Shown here: one piece after another, positions 24,749 through 34,692 of the stretch
Layout of the letters: the number at the start of each line of letters is the position of its first letter
How positions within the stretch are numbered: position 1 is the first letter of the stretch
Assembly: GCA_005879785.1 (NCBI GenBank)
Contig: VBJV01000022.1
Coordinates: 65,749 to 100,440 of the forward strand
Direction of reading: 5' to 3'
Origin: Chloroflexota bacterium
Lineage (GTDB): Bacteria > Chloroflexota > Dormibacteria > Aeolococcales > Aeolococcaceae
DNA: 34,692 nucleotides
Translations under genes and position numbers: made by a program
The notes under the pieces: model-generated
What the model was told of the DNA's origin: nothing
Databases searched by the model: none
The model's input: the letters and a program-made list of their open reading frames with translations, nothing else

Positions 24749-26113
24749 GTGATCCCTCGGTACGCCCCGCCCGAGATCGCGGCGATCTTCAGCGACGAGT
24801 CGCGGCTGCAGGGGTGGCTGAATGTCGAGCTGCTGGCGTGCGAGGGCTGGACGACGGTCGGACGCATCCCGACCAGCGCGCTGGCGGCCTTGCGCACCGC
24901 GCGTATCGATCCTGACCGCATCGCCGAGCTGGAAGCCGAGCAGGGGCACGATGTCGCGGCCTTCGTAGCCGCAGTCCAGGAAACCGTCGGTGAAGCAGGT
25001 CGATTCCTGCACCTCGGTTTGACGTCATCCGACGTTGTCGACACGGCGCTGGGCAAGCAGCTGCGCGACGCTGCCGTGGTCATCGACAGAGACGCCGGGT
25101 TGCTTGAAGCCGCCCTCGTCGAGCAGGCCGAGCGTCATCGCTTGACGGTGATGATCGGGCGCACACACGGCGTGCACGCCGAGCCGATCACGCTGGGCGT
25201 GAAGCTTGCCAACTTCGTCGACGAGGTGCGCCGGGCGCGCCGCCGTCTGGCCGCGGCCACTGCCGACGTCGCGGTGGGCAAGCTCACCGGCGCAGTGGGC
25301 ACGCATGCGAGCGTGCCGCCGGAGGTGGAGGAGCACGTGTGCCGCGGTCTCGGCCTGGAGGTTGCTCAGGTCACGACGCAGGTGGTCGCCCGGGACCGCC
25401 ACGCGGCGTTCGTGTGCGCGCTGGCACTGCTCGGCGCGGTGCTCGAACGCCTGGCAACGACGGTGCGTCTGCTGCAGATCACGGAGGTCGGCGAGGCCGA
25501 GGAGCCGTTCAGCGAGCGGCAGAAGGGCTCGTCCGCGATGCCGCACAAGCGCAACCCCGTGCTGTGTGAGCGTATCTGCGGCCTGGCCAGGACCATCCGC
25601 GGGTATGCCGCGACGGCGATGGAGAACGTCGCTCTCTGGCACGAGCGCGACATCTCGCACTCGTCTGCCGAACGCGTGATCCTGCCCGATGCATGCGCCC
25701 TGACCGATCACATACTCCGCCTGAGCACGCGCATCGTCGCCGGACTCAATGTCGACGCCGCGCGCATGCGAGAGAACCTCGAGCGTGACGGCGGTATCGT
25801 CTTCTCGCAGGCGGTGATGACCGCTCTGGTGACCGAGGCGGGCTGGCCACGCGAGCGCGCGTACCGAGCTGTGCAGGCGCTGACGGCGCGCGCGCGCGCC
25901 GGCGAGGGCGGCTTTCGAGACCTGGTGCGCGCCGACGCCGACATCAGCGCCGCGCTCAGCTCCGCGTCGCTGGCGCGCTGCTTCTCTGTGGATGCATACA
26001 CGGCCAGCGTCGACGAGACGTATCGGCGCCTCGGGCTGGCCACGACGCCACGCGGCTCGGGCGCGGCGTCACCGCCTCACCGTGTCGAGGCAGTCGCACG
26101 GGGGGCGGCGTGA
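24749..26113 (+). CDS. purB: Adenylosuccinate lyase
   Basis: MIPRYAPPEIAAIFSDESRLQGWLNVELL, FLHLGLTSSDVVDTAL, GRTHGVHAEPIT, QKGSSAMPHKRNPV, WHERDISHSSAERVILPDA. Confidence 0.96.
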   Translation: MIPRYAPPEIAAIFSDESRLQGWLNVELLACEGWTTVGRIPTSALAALRTARIDPDRIAELEAEQGHDVAAFVAAVQETVGEAGRFLHLGLTSSDVVDTALGKQLRDAAVVIDRDAGLLEAALVEQAERHRLTVMIGRTHGVHAEPITLGVKLANFVDEVRRARRRLAAATADVAVGKLTGAVGTHASVPPEVEEHVCRGLGLEVAQVTTQVVARDRHAAFVCALALLGAVLERLATTVRLLQITEVGEAEEPFSERQKGSSAMPHKRNPVLCERICGLARTIRGYAATAMENVALWHERDISHSSAERVILPDACALTDHILRLSTRIVAGLNVDAARMRENLERDGGIVFSQAVMTALVTEAGWPRERAYRAVQALTARARAGEGGFRDLVRADADISAALSSASLARCFSVDAYTASVDETYRRLGLATTPRGSGAASPPHRVEAVARGAA

Positions 26114-26997
26114 CCACGAGCGCGCTGAGCAGCGCCGAGGTGGAGGGTCTCCAGCTCTTTCGCCGCGGCAAGGTCCGCGACACGTTCCAGCTGGCCGACG
26201 GCACGCTGCTCATGGTCGCGACCGATCGCATCAGCGCCTTCGACGTGGTGCTGCCCACGCCGATCCCCGGCAAGGGCAGGGTGCTCACCCAGATGTCGCG
26301 CTGGTGGTTCGAGCAGACGCACAGCGTCGTGCCCAACCACCTCATCAGCGACGCCGAGGATGTGATGCCCGAAGCAGTGCGCGACACCTGGCGTGAACGC
26401 TGCATGCACGTTGCGCGCGCGCAGCGCATCGATATCGAGTGCGTCGTGCGCGGTTTCATCAGCGGCTCCGGCTGGAAGGAGTACCGGGAGCACGGCACGC
26501 TCGCAGGAGAACCGCTTCCCGCCGGACTGCGCGAGTCATCGCGGCTGACCGCGCCGCACTTCACCCCCGCGGTCAAACGCGATGACGGCCACGACGTCAA
26601 CATCTCGCGCGCGCAGCTGCGCGACCTGATGGGCGCCGAGCTTGCCGCGCGTCTCGAGTCGGCATCGATCAACCTGTTCGATCTGGCCACAGCGCGATGC
26701 GAGAGCGCGGGCATCTACCTCGCCGACACCAAGTTCGAGTTCGGCTTCGTCGCCGGGACGCTGACGTTGATCGACGAGGTGCTCACGCCCGACTCGTCGC
26801 GCTTCTGGAACATCTCCGAGTGGCGAGAAGGCGAGACCCCACCCTCGTTCGACAAGCAGTTCGTGCGTGACCACCTGGAGACGCTCGACTGGGACAAGAC
26901 ACCGCCTGGGCCTGAGCTCCCCGACGACGTGGTGCAGGGCACCGCGGCGCGATATCGCGAGGCGGCGCAACGCATCTGCGGAATCACCGCGACGTGA
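26110..26997 (+). CDS. purC: SAICAR synthetase
   Basis: LFRRGKVRDTFQL, VATDRISAFDVVLPTPIPGKGRVLTQMS, GSGWKEYREHGT, LPAGLRESSRL, FIDEV-type C-terminal motifs. GTGA overlap with purB. Confidence 0.96.
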   Translation: MTTSALSSAEVEGLQLFRRGKVRDTFQLADGTLLMVATDRISAFDVVLPTPIPGKGRVLTQMSRWWFEQTHSVVPNHLISDAEDVMPEAVRDTWRERCMHVARAQRIDIECVVRGFISGSGWKEYREHGTLAGEPLPAGLRESSRLTAPHFTPAVKRDDGHDVNISRAQLRDLMGAELAARLESASINLFDLATARCESAGIYLADTKFEFGFVAGTLTLIDEVLTPDSSRFWNISEWREGETPPSFDKQFVRDHLETLDWDKTPPGPELPDDVVQGTAARYREAAQRICGITAT

Positions 26998-27257
26998 CCT
27001 GGTCCGCCGAGGTCATCGTCTCGCTCAAGCCCGTGGTCAACGACCCCCAGGGCCTGGTGGTGCGCGACGGTCTGCGCCAGCTTGGGTTCGACGGCGTGCG
27101 CGCCGCTCGGGTCGGCAAGCACATCGTGCTCGAGGTCGATGCCGAAGATGAGCACAGTGCACGCGAACTGGTGTCACGCATGTGCGAGACGCTGCTGCGC
27201 AACCCGGTGATCGAGGACCACCGCATCAGCAGCCTGCGCCGGCTCGAGGACGGCTAG
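26994..27257 (+). CDS. purS: FGAM synthase small subunit PurS
   Basis: EVIVSLKPVVNDPQGLVVRDGLRQLGFDGVRAARVGKHIVLEV; lies between purC and purQ with GTGA overlap. Confidence 0.9.
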   Translation: MTWSAEVIVSLKPVVNDPQGLVVRDGLRQLGFDGVRAARVGKHIVLEVDAEDEHSARELVSRMCETLLRNPVIEDHRISSLRRLEDG

Positions 27258-27264
27258 TGCCCTG

Positions 27265-27978
27265 ATGCGATTCGGTATCGCGGTGTTCCCCGGGACTTGG
27301 TCGGATCGTGACTGCGCGCGCGCGGTGACCCTGGCCGGCCATGAGCCGGTGATGCTCTGGCACAAGGACCGCGATGTGAAAGATGCCGACTGCGTCATTC
27401 TCCCCGGTGGGTTCTCGTACGGCGATTACCTGCGCTGCGGCGCCGTGGCGCGCTTCGCCCCGCTCATGGACGCGGTTACCGAGTTCGCAGCCCACGGTGG
27501 GCTCGTCTGGGGCATCTGCAACGGCTTTCAGATCCTGTGTGAGGCCCACCTGCTGCCCGGCGCGCTGAGCCGCAACCAGTCGCTCCAGTTTCGCTGCGAA
27601 CCCGCCTACCTGCGCGTTGAGACGACCGTCTCGCCGTTCACCTCCGGGTGCACCCAGGGAGACGTTCTGCAGATCCCCGTGTCGCACGGTGAGGGGCGCT
27701 ACGTTGCCGATGATGAGACCCTCGACATGCTCGAACGTGATGGCCGCGTCGCTCTTCGCTACGTGGCCGCCGACGGCTCCGCCGTCGGCGCGCGCTCGCC
27801 AAACGGGTCGATGCGCGACATCGCCGGCGTGCTCAACCAGGGGCACAACGTGCTGGGCATGATGCCGCACCCCGAGCGGGCCAGCGAGGCGTTGCTCGGC
27901 TCCGATGACGGCATGCGCCTCTTCGAGAGCGTGTCGCACGCCGTCCGCCACGGCGATTCCTTCGCCAACATCTGGTGA
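27265..27978 (+). CDS. purQ: FGAM synthase glutaminase subunit PurQ
   Basis: GIAVFPGTWSDRDCARAV, ILPGGFSYGDYLRCGAVARFAP, GLVWGICNGFQIL, NVLGMMPHPERA. Confidence 0.95.
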   Translation: MRFGIAVFPGTWSDRDCARAVTLAGHEPVMLWHKDRDVKDADCVILPGGFSYGDYLRCGAVARFAPLMDAVTEFAAHGGLVWGICNGFQILCEAHLLPGALSRNQSLQFRCEPAYLRVETTVSPFTSGCTQGDVLQIPVSHGEGRYVADDETLDMLERDGRVALRYVAADGSAVGARSPNGSMRDIAGVLNQGHNVLGMMPHPERASEALLGSDDGMRLFESVSHAVRHGDSFANIW

Positions 27979-27982
27979 TGTG

Positions 27983-30150
27983 ATGACCGAGGTCACCGCG
28001 ATCACGCGTCCTTCGCAGCAGCAGCTTGCAGAAGTCGCCCTCACGACCGCCGAGTACGACCACCTCGTGGCGCTCATCGGCCGGCAGCCCAACGCACTCG
28101 AGCTTGGCATCGGCGGTGCCCTCTGGCCGGGCCGCGCGTCGTGCAAGGACCTGGCGAGAACGCGGGCGCCGTCGACATCGGCGCCGGGCTCGCCTGCGTC
28201 TTCAAGATCGAGTCACACAATCATCCCAGCGCCATCGAGCCGTACCAGGGAGCCGCGACCGGTGTCGGAGGCATCCTGCGCGACATCTTCACCATGGGTG
28301 CCCGCCCGCTGGCGCTGCTCGATTCGCTCCGCTTCGGCCCGCTCGACGAGCCGCGGCAGCGGCATCTCTTCGAGGGCGTGGTCGCGGGCATCGGCGGCTA
28401 TGGCAACTGCGTCGGCGTTCCCACTGTCGGCGGTGAGGTGTACTTCGATGCGAGCTACCGGCAGAACTGCGTTGTGAATGCGATGTGCGTCGGCGTGGTG
28501 GAGCACGCCAAACTGACACGCGCTCGAGCTGCCGGTGCGGGCAACCTGGTGCTGCTGGTCGGGGCCGACACGGGCCGCGACGGCATCCACGGCGCCAGCT
28601 TTGCCAGCGTCGTCCTCGATGAGGCCAGCGAGTCGCGACGTCCCGCCGTGCAGGTCGGCAATCCATTCCTCGAGAAATGCCTGATGGAGGCGTGCCTCGA
28701 GCTCGCCGGGCAGCCCGGAGTGGTCGCCATGCAGGACCTCGGCGCCGCCGGCCTGACCGGCAGTGCCGCGGAGCTGGCGCACCGCGGCGGCTGCGGCATC
28801 GAAATCGACGTGGCCCGGGTGTCACGACGCGAGACGGGCATGAGCGCCTATGAGGTGATGCTCAGCGAGTCGCAGGAGCGCATGCTGCTGGTGGTCACGC
28901 GCGAACGGCTTGCCGCGGTGCGCGAGACGTTCGCACGCTGGGACCTGCATTCGGACTCGGTCGGCGTGATCTTCGACGAGCCCCGCCTGATCGTGCGCGA
29001 CGGAGGCGACATCGTGGCCGACCTGCCCGTCGAGACCGCGGTCAGCGGTGCGCCGGTTCGACAGCCGGTCGGGGCGCTGCGCGAGCAGCCACAGGATGCT
29101 TCTCCACCGCCGCCACCATCACCCTGGCCCGCAGGCGAGACGCTGCTGCGGCTGCTCGCCGCCCCCAACATCGGCAGCCGCCGCGGCATCTTTCGTAGCT
29201 ACGACCACCAGGTCGGGGGCGCGACCGTTGTTCTGCCCGGCGGCGACGCCGCGGTGGTGCGCGTGCCGGGGACGTCGCTGGCGCTGGCGGTGAGCACCGA
29301 CGGCAATGCGCGCTATTCGGCGCTGGACGCGCGCCGGGGTGCTGCCATCGCTGTGTGCGAAGCAGCGCGCAACGTGTCGGCCACCGGCGCCGTACCGGTG
29401 GGCATCACCAACTGTCTCAACTTTGCCAACCCTGAGCGCGCCGAGGTGTATGACGCGCTTCGAGCCAGCATCGAGGGCATCGCCGAGGCGTGCCGGGCGT
29501 TCGACATCCCGGTGGTGAGCGGCAACGTGAGTCTGTACAACGACGCACCGTCGGGCGGCATCGATCCGACCGTCGTCATCGGCATGGTCGGTGTGATCGA
29601 TGACGTCGAGCGACACTGCACTGCGGCGTTCAGCGTGGATGACGACCTGGTGGCGCTGCTCGGCCCGATCGGCACGGAGCTCGGCGGCAGCGAATACCTG
29701 CGCCTGGTGCAGGGCGCTGGCGATGGCGAGCCACCGCACGTCGACCTGCAGCTGGAAGCTCGGGTGCAGGCCTTCGTGCGCGAGGCCATCGCCGCGGGTC
29801 TGCTTCGTTCCGCGCATGACTGCGCGGAGGGCGGTTTCGCTGTGGCAATCGCGGAGTCGTGCCTGCTGGGCGGGAGGGGAGCCTGGGTGGGCATCGAGGA
29901 GCTCGAGCGCGAGAGTGCGGATCCGGCCGGCGAGGCCGGTATACTTTTTGGCGAGAGCCAGTCGCGCTTCATCGTCAGCTTCCCAAGGGAGGCCTTAGTG
30001 CAGTTGCACGACCTGTCCAGCCGGCGTCAGGTTCCGTTCGCTGGGATCGGATCAGTCGGCGGGGAGCGCCTCGTGGTCACGGGCGCCATCGATGTGCCGC
30101 TCAGTGAGCTCCGCGAAGCGTATGAAGGGGCTCTCGATGCACCTGCCTGA
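27983..30150 (+). pseudogene. purL: FGAM synthase large subunit PurL, reading frame disrupted near 28126-28132
   Basis: Frame 1 [48 protein letters not shown]; frame 2 from about 28128 [60 protein letters not shown]... to the C-terminus. The SEHCSYKSSR-type segment is missing. Confidence 0.92.
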
Positions 30151-31615
30151 CACGTTCGCCGAGCATCTCGACGACGATCACCTGCATGAAGAATGCGGCA
30201 TCTTCGGCGTCTTCCACCCCGGCGAGGACGTCGCCAACCTCACGTATTTCGGGCTCTACTCGCTGCAGCACCGCGGTCAGGAGTCGGCGGGGATCGCCGT
30301 CAGTGACGGACGCGACATCCACATGCACAAGGAGATGGGCCTGGTGTCGCAGGTGTTCGACCAGGACAACATCGCCGAGCTGCGCGGCAACATCGCCATC
30401 GGTCACACGCGGTACAGCACCACGGGCAGCCCTCGGTTGCCCAATGCCCAGCCGATGCGTTTCGAACACCCGCAGCTGGGCCCTGTGCTGCTTGCCCACA
30501 ACGGCAACCTGGTCAATACACACCAGCTCCGCGAAGAGCTGGCCGCGGCCGGCGCCACTTTCGAGACCACGAGCGATACGGAGGTGCTCGGTGCGCTGCT
30601 GACGCGCACACCGGGGGAGACCCTCGCCGAGGTGCTGACCGCCGCGCTGCCCCGCGCCGAGGGCGCGTACTGCCTGCTGTTCCTGACGCGCGACTCGCTC
30701 GTGGCCGCGCGGGATCCGCTCGGCATACGGCCACTCTGCCTGGGACGCTTCGGCGAGCCCGAGGCGCCCGGCGGCACCGGCTACGTCATCGCCAGCGAGA
30801 CCTGCGCGCTCGACGTGATCGGCGCCAGCTTCATCTGCGAGATCGATCCCGGCGAGATCGTGTCCATCGATCAGAGCGGCATGCGCAGCACGAAGGTGCC
30901 GCGCACCACGCCGCACCGCGCCATGTGCTCGTTCGAGTTCATCTATTTCGCGCGCCCCGACAGCGTCATGATGGGTCAGTCGCTGTACGAGGCCCGCCGC
31001 GAGATGGGTCGTGAGCTGGCTCGCGAGTCTCCTGCCGACGGTGACATCGTGATCACCCTGCCCGACAGCGGCACGCCCGCGGCGATCGGCTTCGCCGAGG
31101 AGACCGGCCTGCCGTTCGCCGAGGGCATGATCAAGTCGCGCTACATCACGCGAACGTTCATCCAGCCCTCGCAACGTCTGCGCGAGGCGGGCATCCGTCT
31201 CAAGTTCAACCCGATGCGCCATGTGCTCGAGGACAAGCGCGTGGTGCTGGTTGACGACTCGATCGTGCGCGGCACGACCTCACGGCGCATCATCGACGAG
31301 CTGCGCCGGGCCGGCGCACGCGAGGTGCACATGCGCATCGCCTCGCCCCCGATCGCGTGGCCGTGTTTCATGGGCATCGACATCGCCTCACGGCGCGAGC
31401 TCATCGCCGCCGACCACTCACAGGAGGAGATCGCCACCCTGCTGGGCGCGGACTCGCTGCACTACCTCAGCCTGGCGGGGTTGCGCCGGGCCATGGGCAA
31501 GCCTGACGGCAGTGGCTTCTGCTTCGCCTGCTTCACCGGCTCGTATCCGGTTGACGTGCCCGCCCACCTCGAGGCCGACAAGCTTGCGCTCGAGATCCCG
31601 GTGGCAGCCGGCTAG
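30137..31615 (+). CDS. purF: Amidophosphoribosyltransferase (B. subtilis-like, Fe-S cysteines present)
   Basis: [76 protein letters not shown]. Overlaps the purL 3' end. Confidence 0.96.
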   Translation: MHLPDTFAEHLDDDHLHEECGIFGVFHPGEDVANLTYFGLYSLQHRGQESAGIAVSDGRDIHMHKEMGLVSQVFDQDNIAELRGNIAIGHTRYSTTGSPRLPNAQPMRFEHPQLGPVLLAHNGNLVNTHQLREELAAAGATFETTSDTEVLGALLTRTPGETLAEVLTAALPRAEGAYCLLFLTRDSLVAARDPLGIRPLCLGRFGEPEAPGGTGYVIASETCALDVIGASFICEIDPGEIVSIDQSGMRSTKVPRTTPHRAMCSFEFIYFARPDSVMMGQSLYEARREMGRELARESPADGDIVITLPDSGTPAAIGFAEETGLPFAEGMIKSRYITRTFIQPSQRLREAGIRLKFNPMRHVLEDKRVVLVDDSIVRGTTSRRIIDELRRAGAREVHMRIASPPIAWPCFMGIDIASRRELIAADHSQEEIATLLGADSLHYLSLAGLRRAMGKPDGSGFCFACFTGSYPVDVPAHLEADKLALEIPVAAG

Positions 31616-31629
31616 AAACGCTGAAGAAG

Positions 31630-32055
31630 CTATATGTCGGGGCGCTTCTCCGCGTCGCGCAGGCGCGCGCACAGCTGTAGCAGCAGCTTGTAGGTGAGCT
31701 TCGGCTGCTCGAGCAGCAGCGGCTTGAAGTTCCACGAGGTGAGCGACAGCAGTCGCAGCGGTGTCTCGGCGGTCACGGTCGCGCTGCGCACGCCTCCGTC
31801 GATGAGGGCGATGTCGCCGAAGGAGTCACCGGGTGCGAGGCGTCGTACTCGCCGTCCCCTGCGGCTCACGTTGGCGGTGCCGTCCAGGATCAGGTGGAAG
31901 CCGACGCCGGGTGCGCCCTCGGTGACCACCGCACGCCCCGCCGGAGTGTCCACCTCACGCGACGCCTGCACGATGCGATCGAGGTCCTTCTTGCTCAGAC
32001 CCTCGAACAGCTGCACCCGGCCGAGCAGTCCCACGAGTGTCTTGCGATCGGTCAT
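31630..32055 (-). CDS. Cyclic nucleotide-binding (CAP_ED/CRP-like effector) domain protein without an evident HTH
   Basis: VQLFEGLSKKDLDRIVQASREVDTPAGRAVVTEGAPGVGFHLILDGTANVSRRGRRVRRLAPGDSFGDIALIDGGVRSATVTAETPLRLLSL. Confidence 0.85.
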   Translation of the reverse strand: MTDRKTLVGLLGRVQLFEGLSKKDLDRIVQASREVDTPAGRAVVTEGAPGVGFHLILDGTANVSRRGRRVRRLAPGDSFGDIALIDGGVRSATVTAETPLRLLSLTSWNFKPLLLEQPKLTYKLLLQLCARLRDAEKRPDI

Positions 32056-32249
32056 CTGATCACGCTGTGCGGGGAGCCCTGGCAGGAATGCGGCAGTATC
32101 CAGTACTTGTCCTGGCAGGTATCGCACGAGGCCTGCAAGCGGATGTCCGCACCCACCTGAGCCTTGGGATGCTTCCTGCCGTCGCCGTTGCAGGTCGGGC
32201 AGGGCGACACGTCGTGATGTCCGCAGCCGCCTGGGCAGTCTCTGGCCAT
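32052..32249 (-). CDS. Small Cys-rich putative zinc-ribbon protein
   Basis: MARDCPGGCGHHDVSPCPTCNGDGRKHPKAQVGADIRLQASCDTCQDKYWILPHSCQGSPHSVIR; SD GGAGGAGAG upstream; ATGA overlap with the CNMP gene. Confidence 0.65.
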   Translation of the reverse strand: MARDCPGGCGHHDVSPCPTCNGDGRKHPKAQVGADIRLQASCDTCQDKYWILPHSCQGSPHSVIR

Positions 32250-32329
32250 CGCTCTCTCCTCCGCCGGGTGAAAATGCGTGGCGTACATGGTGCCACCCGC
32301 GGGGCTGGTGCGGAGGAAGCGCTGACGCG

Positions 32330-34692
32330 GTGATCAAGCAGATCCGGAGCCCGGTGATGATCGGCCGTGACCGCGAGCTCGCGCGGCTCGAGGACGCGTT
32401 GCTGTCGTCGCTGCGTGGAGAGCCTCGTCTGACGGTGCTCAGCGGCGAGGCCGGTGTGGGGAAGTCGCGGCTCTCCGAGGAGCTGCAGCGGCGGGCGCAC
32501 TCGCTGGGTTGCGTGACCCTGGTCGGCGAATGCTCGGAGACCGATCTGTCGCTGCCGTACCTGCCGTTCGTGCAGGCGATCGGCAACCTGCTCGAGGCCG
32601 GCGCCGGCTTCGACGAGCTTCGCGCCGCGCTCGGGCCGGCGGCGGCCTCGCTGACGCTCCTCTTCCCGCAGCTGGCCACAGCCGAGTGGCATCACGACCC
32701 TCAGGGGACCGCCTTCGACAAGCTGCGGCTGTTCGAGGCCGTGGTCAGCCTGCTCAGGACCCTGTCGGACACGCGAGGGCTGCTCTTCGTTGTCGAGGAC
32801 GTGCACTGGGCCGACCAGGCAACGCAGGAGCTGCTCGATTACGTCACGCGTCGCCTGGTGGCCAGTCGCACCATGTTCCTGATCACGCACCGCGACGCCG
32901 AGATGGACCGGCGCCATGCCTTGAGGCCGGCGCTCGAGCGCTGGCACAAGTCCGGGCGCTCCGAGACGATCGCGCTCGCACCGCTGGCGCTCGCCGCTGT
33001 GCGCACGATGATCGCTGCGATTCTCGACGACGATGATGCGCCCGAGGCGCTCGTGCGCCAGTTGCACGAGCGAGCCGACGGCGTCCCATTCGCCGTCGAG
33101 GAGCTGCTCCGTGACGCGGTGGAACGTGGCACCGCGCAGGGACCGGAGCACGGAGGCGATGGGCGTGGCGGCCCGCCACCGCGAACCCTGGCGGACAACA
33201 TCCTGCTTCGCGTCGAACGGATGCCGCCCGAGCAGGCGCACGTCGTTCGCTGCGCCTCGGTGCTGGGTCGCAGTTTCGACTTCAACGTCCTCGCGCAGCT
33301 CGTCGAGCGGCCGGTGGATCCGGTGCTCGACGCCTTGGATGGATGCGTCGCCGCGCAGCTGCTGGAACAGGATGCCCAACGCGACAACGGATACCGTTTT
33401 CGTCACTCACTCATCTGCGATGCCGTGTACGAGGACATGCTCGTCTCGCGGCGGCGTCTGCTCCATGGCAGGGCCGCGGATGTGCTCGAATCGACCGCGG
33501 CCGGCGAGGCGGCGGAGATCGCCCACCACCTCATCGCCGCCGGCCCAAGCGAACGGGCCGCCCGCGCCTGTGTGGATGCCGCCGAGCACGCGTTGCGCGG
33601 GTTGGCGCCTCGCGAGGCGTGCGACCTCTTTCAGCGCGCGATCGCGCTCACCGGCGATATCAGCGAACGCGCCGTCCTGACCTGCCGCCTCGGCGACGCG
33701 CTGCACGAGGCGGGTGACGTCGCCGCCGCCGAACGCACGCTGAGCGAAGGTATCGCCGCGCTCGAGCAGCTTGGGGAGCCGCGCACCGCCGCGCGGTACC
33801 GTCTGACCCTGGGACGCTGCTGCTGGGAGCGGTCTCAGTACGAGCGCGCGCGCGAGCAGTACGAGCGAACGCGCGACGTGCTCGAGCCGGAGGGGCCGAG
33901 TGAAGAGCTCGCGAACGCATACATCCGGCTTTCCGGGTTGCAGTCGTTCGCGGGCGCCGCGGACGAAGCCCAGCGGCTCGCCGAGCGCGCCATAGCCGTG
34001 GCGGGCAGCGCCGGAGCAGAAGCGGCCGGCATATCGGCCCGCGACTGGCTGGGCCTGGCGCTCTGCCATCAGGGTCAGCTCGACCGCGGGCTCGCTGAGC
34101 TCGACGAGAGCGCGGCGATGGCCGCCGCGGCCGGTCTGCACGCCCTCGAGGTCACCGTGGTCAGCCACGCGCTGAGCATCCTGGAGAGCTACGGCCGGGT
34201 CGCTGAAGTGCAGCCCTTCCTGCAGCGATTGCACGAGCTGCCTGGCGATCCGTGGATTCAGGTGGTACTGCCGTACTACGAGAGCTGGGTCTGGTTCTGG
34301 TCCGCAGAGCTGCGTCGGGCTGCACGAGCGGCAAGCAGCTGCATCGAGCTGGCGACACGGTTCGGCATGGACACCCAGGTCGCCTGGGGTCGCGCGGCGC
34401 TGTGCGCCATCGCCACCGAGGTCGGCGACCTCAACGCCGCGCACAACCTGCTGCCGCGGCGCGACCGCGTGCTCGAGCGGCAGGAGCTGCTCGAACAGGG
34501 CTGGGCCAGCCTCCGCTATCTGCTGGCGATGGGCGATGCCGGGGCGTGTGCCGAGCTGGCCGCCGAGCTCAGCGCGATGCCCGATGCGCTGGCCGGCACC
34601 GCACTGGTCGACACCGTCGTGGAGGCACTGATCGCTGCCGAGCGCACCTCCGAAGCCGCCCGCCTCCTCGAAGCCGCGGGTGGCAGCGCACG
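32330..34692 (+). CDS. AAA+ ATPase/TPR regulator (AAA_16-type, LuxR- or cyclase-family-like), truncated by window edge
   Basis: My translation from GTG 32330 (alternative ATG 32357, same frame): MIGRDRELARLEDALLSSLRGEPRLTVLSGEAGVGKSRLSEELQRRA...LLFVVEDVHWADQATQELLDY...; TPR-like helical repeats follow. Open to the right edge, hence absent from the ORF track. Confidence 0.85.
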   Translation, partial: MIKQIRSPVMIGRDRELARLEDALLSSLRGEPRLTVLSGEAGVGKSRLSEELQRRAHSLGCVTLVGECSETDLSLPYLPFVQAIGNLLEAGAGFDELRAALGPAAASLTLLFPQLATAEWHHDPQGTAFDKLRLFEAVVSLLRTLSDTRGLLFVVEDVHWADQATQELLDYVTRRLVASRTMFLITHRDAEMDRRHALRPALERWHKSGRSETIALAPLALAAVRTMIAAILDDDDAPEALVRQLHERADGVPFAVEELLRDAVERGTAQGPEHGGDGRGGPPPRTLADNILLRVERMPPEQAHVVRCASVLGRSFDFNVLAQLVERPVDPVLDALDGCVAAQLLEQDAQRDNGYRFRHSLICDAVYEDMLVSRRRLLHGRAADVLESTAAGEAAEIAHHLIAAGPSERAARACVDAAEHALRGLAPREACDLFQRAIALTGDISERAVLTCRLGDALHEAGDVAAAERTLSEGIAALEQLGEPRTAARYRLTLGRCCWERSQYERAREQYERTRDVLEPEGPSEELANAYIRLSGLQSFAGAADEAQRLAERAIAVAGSAGAEAAGISARDWLGLALCHQGQLDRGLAELDESAAMAAAAGLHALEVTVVSHALSILESYGRVAEVQPFLQRLHELPGDPWIQVVLPYYESWVWFWSAELRRAARAASSCIELATRFGMDTQVAWGRAALCAIATEVGDLNAAHNLLPRRDRVLERQELLEQGWASLRYLLAMGDAGACAELAAELSAMPDALAGTALVDTVVEALIAAERTSEAARLLEAAGGSA

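Overview
High-GC bacterial chromosomal window. The lineage is not determinable from sequence alone; the gene content would fit a Chloroflexota/Dormibacterota- or actinobacterial-like organism (inference). The window is mostly housekeeping genes, with a de novo purine cluster split in two: guaB3-guaA / purD-purE, then purB-purC-purS-purQ-purL-purF. Between the two halves lie a biotin-dependent carboxylase-like pair, a methyltransferase, an ECF sigma/anti-sigma pair and a GDPD-family gene. The left part carries metH (partial), infA, a sugar epimerase, an LPG-synthase-TM-like flippase, a GGDEF protein, threonine aldolase, a histone-H1-like Lys/Arg/Ala protein, gdhA, an SDR and a PlsC-like acyltransferase. 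The right edge runs into a large AAA+/TPR regulator. Strongest leads: (1) an OadA/PycB-like protein that keeps the fold and biotin-attachment site, but in which the metal ligands and key catalytic residues of the carboxyltransferase centre are all replaced; (2) at least three, probably four, conserved genes each broken by a short frame-shifting deletion over a conserved motif (epimerase, DUF6982-like, purD, purL), which could be biological or an assembly artefact; (3) a ~195-nt element between guaA and purD bounded by 27-bp near-perfect inverted repeats and containing nested hairpins; (4) a long hairpin plus leaderless-type promoter upstream of guaB3. No tRNA, rRNA, CRISPR array or transposase was found.
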